From Bacteroidota bacterium (GTDB lineage Bacteria; Bacteroidota; Bacteroidia; Flavobacteriales; Weeksellaceae): 7,184 nt of DNA. Both the position numbers and the translations under genes were made by a program. Location: positions 1 through 7,184 of the forward strand of contig JAEXJU010000197.1 in assembly GCA_023448955.1 (NCBI GenBank), in the 5' to 3' direction. This document shows, piece by piece, positions 1 through 5,414 of this stretch (its first letter is position 1; every line of letters starts with the position of its first letter). The notes below the pieces were generated by a model. It was not told the DNA's origin and made no database searches. It saw nothing but the letters and a program-made list of their open reading frames with translations.

Positions 1-897
1 GGCTATGATTTGGAAATTTATGTCCAAAGAGGTGCTGGTGCTTACATTTGCGGTGAAGAAACTGCTCTTTTAGAATCTCTTGAAGGAAGAAGAGGAAATC
101 CAAGATTGAAGCCTCCTTTCCCAGCTGTAAAGGGACTTTGGGAAAGACCAACGGTTGTTAATAACGTTGAGTCTATTGCTGCAGTAGTCCCAATTATTGA
201 AATAGGTGGTGCTGAATATGCTAAAATTGGCGTTGGAAGATCAACAGGAACCAAATTAATTTCAGCTTGTGGTAATATCAATAAACCTGGCGTTTATGAA
301 ATAGATATGACTATTACGGTTGAGGAATTTATTTATTCTGATGAATATTGCGGCGGAATCCCGAACGGTAAAAAGCTGAAAGCTTGTATCCCTGGAGGAA
401 GCTCTGTGCCAATTGTTCCTGCGAATTTATTGCTAAGAACAGTAAATGGCGAACCAAGATATATGAATTACGAATCCCTTGCTGACGGTGGTTTTGCTAC
501 CGGAACAATGATGGGTTCAGGTGGATTTATTGTTTTGGATGAAGACCAGTGTGTGGTGAATCATACAATGACTTTAGCAAGATTCTACAACCACGAGAGT
601 TGCGGACAGTGTACACCTTGCCGTGAAGGAACGGGCTGGATGTACAAGATCCTAAAGAAAATAGAAAACGGACAGGGAAAAATGGAAGATATCGATTTGC
701 TTTGGGACATCCAGAGAAAAATCGAAGGTAACACCATTTGTCCATTGGGTGATGCTGCGGCCTGGCCGGTTGCTGCGGCTATCAGACATTTCAGAGACGA
801 ATTTGAATGGCACGTCAACAATCCTGAACTCTGCCTGACCCAAAATTACGGATTGGCAAATTATGCAGATCCAATTCCGGCTGTTACTAATAAGTAA
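1..897 (+). CDS. nuoF: NADH-quinone oxidoreductase subunit F (NuoF), 5'-truncated by window edge
   Basis: This is the C-terminal 298 residues of the NADH- and FMN-binding subunit of complex I, which oxidises NADH on the cytoplasmic side and passes electrons from FMN to cluster N3. The reading frame is open from base 1, so the gene begins upstream. An apparent TTG start at position 10 is internal, because homologous sequence (GYDLEIYV) precedes it. Visible hallmarks are GAGAYICGEETALLESLEG near fragment residues 11-29 (typical flavin/NADH-site segment), KPPFPA, and NNVES. The [4Fe-4S] N3 ligands are C201, C204 and C207 in SCGQCTPCREG, with the distal C247 in TICPLGDAAAWP (fragment numbering). 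About 50 residues follow the last ligand, the usual region for a short C-terminal tail. The stop is TAA at 895-897. The next reading frame follows within 23 nt, consistent with one operon. NuoF identity is certain; the missing N-terminal part, with the first glycine-rich FMN loop, lies outside the window. Confidence 0.97.
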   Translation, partial: GYDLEIYVQRGAGAYICGEETALLESLEGRRGNPRLKPPFPAVKGLWERPTVVNNVESIAAVVPIIEIGGAEYAKIGVGRSTGTKLISACGNINKPGVYEIDMTITVEEFIYSDEYCGGIPNGKKLKACIPGGSSVPIVPANLLLRTVNGEPRYMNYESLADGGFATGTMMGSGGFIVLDEDQCVVNHTMTLARFYNHESCGQCTPCREGTGWMYKILKKIENGQGKMEDIDLLWDIQRKIEGNTICPLGDAAAWPVAAAIRHFRDEFEWHVNNPELCLTQNYGLANYADPIPAVTNK

Positions 898-902
898 AAT
901 TG

Positions 903-918
903 AATCTAATTTTAGATT
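903..918. repeat. 16-nt palindrome between nuoF and the inserted gene
   Basis: The sequence AATCTAA-TT-TTAGATT is a perfect 7-bp inverted repeat around a 2-nt centre, three bases before the first ATG of the inserted gene. The 2-nt centre is too small for a stable RNA hairpin loop unless inner pairs open, and no T-run follows, so it is a poor terminator candidate. It contains the TCTAA core that is tandemly repeated before nuoI. A role as an operator or a degraded repeat is possible but not shown. Confidence 0.6.
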
Positions 919-920
919 GG

Positions 921-1796
921 ATGATGATGATGAAAAAGTTCTTTGAAATAGTTTTTGTATTTTTTGTAGGATTTAATTTTGTTTTTGGACAAAGTAACAA
1001 TACAACTCAAGAAATATCTGACAATTATGATTTTGGTAATAAACAAACCTTGAAAAAAGGAACAATGTTCGTTTTTTGGGGTTGGAACAGAGCAGGATTT
1101 AGCAAATCTGATATTCATTTCAAAGGGAATGGTTATGATTTCACATTGAATAATGTAGTTGCGCATGACAGACCTTCTGAATTAAGTATGGCATATATTG
1201 ATCCGACAAGGCTTTCTATACCACAATTTAATTTTAGATTTGCTTATTTCTTAAAGGATAATTTGGCATTAGTAGTATCACAGGATCATATGAAATATGT
1301 GATGGATCAAAATCAAAATGCTAATTTTACGGGTCATATTTCTGATCCTATTTATGCAGGAATGGTTCAAAATGGCCAGGTTAATTTATCTGATGAGCAG
1401 TTTCTGACATTTGAACATACGGATGGATTGAATTACATCAATGCCGGAATAGAGAAATACAAAAACATATTATCCAAAAAGAATTTTGATATCTTTTGGG
1501 CCTATGGTGGCGGTATTGGTGCGCTGATGCCAAAAAGCAATGTCAAGCTTTTTGGAAATGAAAGAAGTGACAGATACCATTTGGCAGGATTTGGATTGGA
1601 CGCAAGAACCAACATCAATTTTGTTTTTTGGAATCATATAATGGCAAGAGTAGAGGGAAAATTTGGTTACATCAACATGCCGGATATTAAAACCACACTT
1701 AATAATAAGCCTGATAAAGCGAGTCAGGACTTTGTATTCTATCAAGTTAATTTTGGGATTGGATACATCTTTAATAGGAAGTTAAATAAAAATTAA
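921..1796 (+). CDS. Uncharacterised exported protein, probable outer-membrane beta-barrel, inserted between nuoF and nuoG
   Basis: I do not recognise a named function. Four consecutive ATG codons (921-932) offer starts. I use the first; starting at the fourth (930) gives a cleaner signal peptide, MKKFFEIVFVFFVGFNFVFG, with probable cleavage before Q (Bacteroidota-type G|QS). A TTG at 900 is also in frame but would overlap the palindrome at 903-918. The mature protein is about 268 residues. It is rich in aromatic residues, with alternating hydrophobic/polar stretches typical of beta-strands (for example FNFRFAYFL, NFVFWNHIMARVEGKFGY and the near-terminal FYQVNFGIGYIF), a glycine-rich AYGGGIGALMP, and no hydrophobic helix after the signal. 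No cysteine is seen in the mature part, and no Fe-S or nucleotide-binding motif, so it is not a known complex I subunit. Sampled 60-base segments are about 25-38% GC, against about 50% in segments of nuoF and nuoG. Co-transcription with nuo is likely from strand and spacing (23 nt after nuoF, 36 nt before nuoG). A barrel-like outer membrane protein is an inference. Confidence 0.85.
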   Translation: MMMMKKFFEIVFVFFVGFNFVFGQSNNTTQEISDNYDFGNKQTLKKGTMFVFWGWNRAGFSKSDIHFKGNGYDFTLNNVVAHDRPSELSMAYIDPTRLSIPQFNFRFAYFLKDNLALVVSQDHMKYVMDQNQNANFTGHISDPIYAGMVQNGQVNLSDEQFLTFEHTDGLNYINAGIEKYKNILSKKNFDIFWAYGGGIGALMPKSNVKLFGNERSDRYHLAGFGLDARTNINFVFWNHIMARVEGKFGYINMPDIKTTLNNKPDKASQDFVFYQVNFGIGYIFNRKLNKN

Positions 1797-1831
1797 GCTA
1801 ATTGCCAAAAGCAAGCTGCTAAAAGCAATAT
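1797..1831 (+). repeat. Five degenerate 7-nt units upstream of nuoG
   Basis: The dinucleotide GC recurs at exactly 7-nt spacing at 1797, 1804, 1811, 1818 and 1825, each beginning a degenerate A-rich heptamer. Within it, GCCAAAAGCAA (1804-1814) and GCTAAAAGCAA (1818-1828) are 11-nt direct repeats differing at one base. The block fills the whole spacer between the inserted gene's stop and nuoG, ending one base before ATG. It can also fold: ATTGC (1801-1805) pairs with GCAAT (1825-1829), and AGCA (1810-1813) pairs with TGCT (1817-1820) around a 3-nt loop. Function is unknown. Confidence 0.65.
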
Positions 1832-1832
1832 T

Positions 1833-2861
1833 ATGAGCGAAGAAGTCAAAAAATTTAAAATTACAATAGACGGACAAACTACCGAAGTTTTGCCTGGAAC
1901 TTCTATCTTGGAAGCTGCTAGACAAATCGGTGGAAAATCTGTTCCTCCTGCAATGTGCTACTACAGCAAATTAGAAACCAGCGGTGGCCGTTGCAGAACT
2001 TGTCTTGTGGAAGTTTCCAAAGGTTCCGAAGCGGATCCCAGACCTATGCCTAAATTGGTAGCAAGCTGCAGAACCGGTGTAATGGACGGAATGGAAGTAA
2101 AAAACTTAACTTCCGAAAAAGCGCAGGAAGGCAGAAAAGCTGTAACAGAATTTCTATTGGTAAATCACCCTTTAGATTGTCCTGTTTGTGATCAGGCTGG
2201 AGAATGCCATCTTCAGGATTTGGGTTATGAGCACGGGAATCTAGAAACCAGAACGGAATTCGAGCGAAATACTTATGATGCAGATGACATCGGTCCATAC
2301 ATCAAACTGAATATGAACCGTTGTATTCTTTGTGCTAGATGTGTGTTGGCAGCGAATCAGCTGACAGAAAAAAGAGAGCACGGCATCCTTTACAGAGGTG
2401 ACCACGCAGAAATTTCAACAATGTTGAATAAAGCACTTGATAATGAATTCATCGGAAATGTGATTGATGTTTGTCCTGTAGGTGCTTTAACTGACAGAAC
2501 AGCTAGATTTGCGAGCAGAGTCTGGTTCACAAAACCTTACAACGCAACTTGCAAATGTGAGAAATGCTCCGGTAAAGCAGTACTTTGGATGAAGGGTGAT
2601 GAAGTAGTGAGAGTAACTGCCAGAAAAGACCAATACGGTGAGGTAGAAGAATGGATTTGCAACGATTGCCGTTTTGAAAGAAAAGATGTTAAGTTTTGGA
2701 ATATTGAAGGACCAAGACACATCGACAGACATTCTGTAATCTCTCTGAATCATTATGAGAAAAAGACAGACAGTTACAATGTTCTGGAAAATCCTGAAGC
2801 TAAAGAAATCGGTTTAAAAGACGAAAAAGAAATTGAAAAATTGGATAACGAAACTATTTAG
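1833..2861 (+). CDS. nuoG: NADH-quinone oxidoreductase subunit G (NuoG), short form, 2Fe-2S/4Fe-4S electron-transfer protein
   Basis: NuoG carries electrons along the peripheral arm of complex I. Residues 1-90 form a ferredoxin-like [2Fe-2S] domain with ligands C42, C54, C57 and C79 (cluster N1b). H112, C116, C119 and C125 form the His-ligated [4Fe-4S] N5 site in NHPLDCPVCDQAGECHLQD. C164, C167, C170 and C214 form [4Fe-4S] N4 (NRCILCARC ... DVCPVGALTD). Residues about 240-279 carry C240, C242, C245, C276 and C279, around a segment resembling the start of the molybdopterin-type domain (GDEVVRVTARK ... EEWICNDCRF). The protein then ends in a charged tail at 342 residues, whereas NuoG is commonly about 700-900 residues, so the large catalytically inactive molybdopterin-oxidoreductase-like domain is absent. 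This is not a frameshift remnant: only 34 nt separate the stop from an intact nuoH. A short NuoG fits my recollection of flavobacterial complex I. The start is fixed by the conserved domain and the preceding spacer; no Shine-Dalgarno is visible. Confidence 0.95.
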   Translation: MSEEVKKFKITIDGQTTEVLPGTSILEAARQIGGKSVPPAMCYYSKLETSGGRCRTCLVEVSKGSEADPRPMPKLVASCRTGVMDGMEVKNLTSEKAQEGRKAVTEFLLVNHPLDCPVCDQAGECHLQDLGYEHGNLETRTEFERNTYDADDIGPYIKLNMNRCILCARCVLAANQLTEKREHGILYRGDHAEISTMLNKALDNEFIGNVIDVCPVGALTDRTARFASRVWFTKPYNATCKCEKCSGKAVLWMKGDEVVRVTARKDQYGEVEEWICNDCRFERKDVKFWNIEGPRHIDRHSVISLNHYEKKTDSYNVLENPEAKEIGLKDEKEIEKLDNETI

Positions 2862-2895
2862 TATTCATTTGTCTGATTAAATTCAAATAACAATT

Positions 2896-3957
2896 ATGGA
2901 ATTAATTACTTTCAAAATTATATTGGTACTTGCCCTGTTTTTATTGGCATTAACCATTGCAGCCTACTCCACCTGGGCAGAGAGAAAAGTAGCAGCCGTG
3001 ATGCAGGACAGGATCGGGCCAAGCAAAGCCGGACCATTCGGATTGCTACAACCACTTGCTGATGGTGGTAAGTTTTTCTTTAAGGAAGATTTTACACCGG
3101 CAAATGCAGAAAAGTTTCTTTTTATCCTCGGACCATCATTGGTAATGTTCATTTCACTTATTACTGGTGCTGTGATTCCTTGGGGAAAAAGCCTGAATAT
3201 TGGCGGAACTTCATTCGACCTTCAGGTTGCCAACATTGATGTTGGTGTACTTTACATCATCGGAATGGCTTCCATCGGAGTTTATGGGATTATGATCGGA
3301 GGTTGGGCTTCTAATAATAAGTATTCATTACTTGGTGCAATCCGTGCGTCTTCCCAGATGATTTCCTACGAATTGGCGATGGGACTTGCATTGCTTTCCA
3401 TCATTATGATGAATGGAAGTCTTGACCTGAAGGTAATTACAGAATCTCAGGCTACAGGAAAACTGTGGGGATTATTTTCTTTGGACGGAATGAACTGGAA
3501 TATCTTCTATCAGCCATTGGCATTTTTGATTTTCATCATTGCAGCATTGGCAGAAACCAATAGACATCCGTTTGACTTACCGGAGTGTGAATCTGAATTA
3601 GTTACAGGTTATTCCACAGAATATTCCTCAATGAAATTGGGACTCTATATGTTTGGGGAATATGTCAATATGTTTATCTCCAACGCATTTATGGTAGCAT
3701 TATTTTTCGGAGGTTACAACTATCCCGGGATTGAATGGGTTACCCAAAACTGGGGTGAAAATGCCGCCGGAATATTAAGCATCGTTGCATTCCTTACAAA
3801 AACAATTATCGGAATTCTGATTTTTATGTGGATAAGATGGACATTGCCAAGATTCCGATATGACCAACTGATGCACTTGGGATGGAAAACATTGATTCCA
3901 CTAGCTTTGGTTAATTTGATGATTACCGGCGCATTGATTTTAGCATTCGGAAATTAA
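2896..3957 (+). CDS. nuoH: NADH-quinone oxidoreductase subunit H (NuoH)
   Basis: NuoH is the membrane subunit that joins the peripheral and membrane arms of complex I and forms much of the quinone-binding chamber and the E-channel. At 353 residues it is a little longer than the E. coli protein. The sequence shows about eight hydrophobic helices. Conserved elements are WAERKVAAVMQDRIGPSKAGP (residues about 27-47), which contains E29 and the QxRxGP loop, then LLQPLADGGKFFFKED, and the cytoplasmic loop ETNRHPFDLPECESE (about 220-234), lined with conserved acidic residues. The usual NRAPFDLPEAE loop here has H224 and C231 where alanine is common. The C-terminal RWTLPRFRYDQLMHLGWK segment is also characteristic. 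It starts 34 nt after nuoG; the next gene follows after a 75-nt repeat-containing spacer. Identity is certain. Confidence 0.98.
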   Translation: MELITFKIILVLALFLLALTIAAYSTWAERKVAAVMQDRIGPSKAGPFGLLQPLADGGKFFFKEDFTPANAEKFLFILGPSLVMFISLITGAVIPWGKSLNIGGTSFDLQVANIDVGVLYIIGMASIGVYGIMIGGWASNNKYSLLGAIRASSQMISYELAMGLALLSIIMMNGSLDLKVITESQATGKLWGLFSLDGMNWNIFYQPLAFLIFIIAALAETNRHPFDLPECESELVTGYSTEYSSMKLGLYMFGEYVNMFISNAFMVALFFGGYNYPGIEWVTQNWGENAAGILSIVAFLTKTIIGILIFMWIRWTLPRFRYDQLMHLGWKTLIPLALVNLMITGALILAFGN

Positions 3958-3993
3958 TATTGAATATAAAATTTAAGATAAAGACAAGATTAG

Positions 3994-4028
3994 TCTAAAA
4001 TCTAATGTCTAACATCTAACATCTATAA
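3994..4028 (+). repeat. Five TCTA-type 7-nt tandem units upstream of nuoI
   Basis: TCTA occurs at 3994, 4001, 4008, 4015 and 4022, exactly 7 nt apart. Two units are identical (ACATCTA at 4012-4018 and 4019-4025). The remaining units vary at the non-core positions. The block sits in the 75-nt nuoH-nuoI spacer and ends four bases before the nuoI ATG. Immediately before it, AGATT (3987-3991) can pair with AATCT (3999-4003), so the block also has weak hairpin potential. No clear promoter or terminator is recognisable in the spacer. The role is unknown. Confidence 0.75.
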
Positions 4029-4032
4029 TTAA

Positions 4033-4587
4033 ATGAAACTTACTAACAGATCAAAAGTTGTTTCGAACAAGGAAATGACCCTTGCAGAGAAAATCTACCT
4101 TCCGGCGGTATTCAAAGGGATGGGGATTACCCTCAAGCACGCTGTGAGAAATATTGTAAAAGGTCCGCCAATTTATCCTTATCCTGAGGTAGATAAACCT
4201 AGAGCAGAAATTTGGAGAGGTCAGCACGTTCTTAAAAGAGATGAAGAAGGCCGTGAAAGATGCACCGCTTGCGGACTTTGTGCAGTGGCTTGTCCTGCAG
4301 AAGCTATTACTATGGTTGCTGCCGAAAGAACTAAAGAAGAGAAACATCTTTACAGAGAAGAAAAATATGCGGAAAACTACGAAATCAATATGTTGAGATG
4401 TATTTTCTGTGGAATGTGTGAAGAAGCCTGTCCTAAATCTGCTATTTATCTTACAGACCGTTTGGTAGATGTAGAAACCAACAGAGGTTCTTTTATCTAC
4501 GGAAAAGATAAGTTAGTAGAGAAAATAAATGAAAGGATTGACATCACACCAAGACAGTCCGATAAACAAAAAAATGCAGTGAAGTAA
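4033..4587 (+). CDS. nuoI: NADH-quinone oxidoreductase subunit I (NuoI), two-[4Fe-4S] ferredoxin-type subunit
   Basis: NuoI holds clusters N6a and N6b, which relay electrons from the NuoG side to the terminal cluster N2 near the quinone site, at the membrane-facing side of the peripheral arm. Two classic CxxCxxCxxxCP motifs are present: C77, C80, C83, C87 (CTACGLCAVACP) and C123, C126, C129, C133 (CIFCGMCEEACP). By family rule the fourth cysteine of each motif completes the other cluster. The N-terminal about 50 residues include an amphipathic segment (YLPAVFKGMGITLKH) that usually docks on the membrane arm, followed by the conserved RGQHVLKRDEEG lead into the first cluster. The length of 184 residues is normal. 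An internal ATG at 4075 would shorten the N-terminus by 14 residues; I prefer 4033 because the repeat block ends just before it. The stop TAA overlaps the nuoJ ATG by one base (TAATG), implying translational coupling. Confidence 0.97.
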   Translation: MKLTNRSKVVSNKEMTLAEKIYLPAVFKGMGITLKHAVRNIVKGPPIYPYPEVDKPRAEIWRGQHVLKRDEEGRERCTACGLCAVACPAEAITMVAAERTKEEKHLYREEKYAENYEINMLRCIFCGMCEEACPKSAIYLTDRLVDVETNRGSFIYGKDKLVEKINERIDITPRQSDKQKNAVK

Positions 4588-5084
4588 TGGATCAGATTTT
4601 ATTTTTCTTTGTCGCATTTTTAGCTATTGCAAGTGCTGTTTATTTTGTTTTTGCAAAAAATCCACTATATGCCATCTTATCACTGATTGTGACGATGTTC
4701 TCAATTGCCGGAATGTACATTCTTCTGAATGCACAGTTTTTAGGAATTGTTCAGATCATTGTTTACGCTGGTGCAATTATGGTTCTATTCCTTTATATTT
4801 TGATGATGCTCAACCTCAATAAAGAAGATGAAAGCAAGAAAGCCAATCTTCCGAAATTTATCGGGGTATTTTCTGCGAGTATTCTTTTCATCGGTATGTT
4901 GGGCGCTTATAAAGGTCTTACGGGAAACACAACAGTTACTACCAATGTAGACCAGTCTGTAGGTCTGACCAAAAACTTGGGAAGATTATTGTTTAACGAA
5001 TATGTATTGCCGTTTGAGCTTGCATCTGTCCTTATCCTTGCGGGTATTGTAGGAGCAGTTCTGATTGGTAAAAAAGATTTATAG
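4587..5084 (+). CDS. nuoJ: NADH-quinone oxidoreductase subunit J (NuoJ)
   Basis: NuoJ is a small membrane subunit (ND6 homologue) that sits between NuoH/A and NuoK. Its third helix undergoes the conformational change that couples quinone chemistry to proton movement in studied complexes. The 165-residue product shows five hydrophobic segments. The diagnostic helix is QFLGIVQIIVYAGAIMVLF (about residues 50-68), where the conserved VYAGAIMVLF and Y60 match the pi-bulge helix of the family. The segment after residue 80 is a variable loop with threonines and asparagines, followed by a last helix, LASVLILAGIVGAVLIGKKDL. It starts at the ATG overlapping the nuoI stop and is followed by nuoK after 3 nt. 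Confidence 0.96.
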   Translation: MDQILFFFVAFLAIASAVYFVFAKNPLYAILSLIVTMFSIAGMYILLNAQFLGIVQIIVYAGAIMVLFLYILMMLNLNKEDESKKANLPKFIGVFSASILFIGMLGAYKGLTGNTTVTTNVDQSVGLTKNLGRLLFNEYVLPFELASVLILAGIVGAVLIGKKDL

Positions 5085-5087
5085 GAT

Positions 5088-5408
5088 ATGAATACATTTA
5101 TACAACAAGTTCCTTTGGAATACTTTATCATTCTGAGCACGATTCTTTTCTGCCTCGGAGTTTTAGGAGTTTTGGTCCGCAAAAATGCTATCGTAATTTT
5201 GGGCTGTGTAGAATTGATGCTTAATTCCGCAAATCTTTTGCTTGCAGCATTTTCGGCTTATAAAGGTGATGGTCACGGGCAGCTTTTGGTATTTTTCATA
5301 ATGGTGGTTGCCGCAGCAGAAGTAGCTGTAGGATTGGCTATTATTGCGATGATGTATAGAAATACCAAATCTGTAGATGTCAGTATTTTTAATAAATTAA
5401 GAGGATAA
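5088..5408 (+). CDS. nuoK: NADH-quinone oxidoreductase subunit K (NuoK)
   Basis: NuoK (ND4L homologue) is a three-helix antiporter-related subunit of the proton-translocating arm. At 106 residues it has normal length. The two membrane glutamates essential in the family are present: E42 in GCVELMLNSANL (equivalent to E. coli E36) and E78 in VVAAAEVAVGLAI (equivalent to E72). The basic cytoplasmic pair R31-K32 precedes the second helix. The start ATG lies 3 nt after the nuoJ stop, and nuoL begins 6 nt after the nuoK stop, so the three genes are very likely translationally coupled. Confidence 0.97.
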   Translation: MNTFIQQVPLEYFIILSTILFCLGVLGVLVRKNAIVILGCVELMLNSANLLLAAFSAYKGDGHGQLLVFFIMVVAAAEVAVGLAIIAMMYRNTKSVDVSIFNKLRG

Positions 5409-5414
5409 TAAAGG

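Noticed and set aside
10..897. TTG at position 10 as the true NuoF start
   Set aside because: The frame is open to base 1 with homologous residues before it, and the FMN-binding N-terminal part of NuoF must lie upstream.
900..920. TTG at 900 as start of the inserted gene, adding seven residues (nine if the fourth ATG is used)
   Set aside because: It runs through the palindrome and puts extra residues before a normal signal peptide; the ATG cluster at 921-932 is a better start.
2670..2861. NuoG shortened by a frameshift or nonsense mutation
   Set aside because: No remnant of the missing domain follows; an intact nuoH starts 34 nt after the stop, and the charged tail reads as a natural terminus.
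2862..2895. Possible Bacteroidota -7 promoter element (TTCATTTG, near TAnnTTTG) before nuoH
   Set aside because: One mismatch to the short consensus and no convincing -33 element at proper spacing; read-through from nuoG is enough to explain expression.
3958..3993. Possible terminator or promoter in the first half of the nuoH-nuoI spacer
   Set aside because: AT-rich, but only weak 4-5 bp stems, no T-run, and no match to TAnnTTTG; nothing specific can be supported.
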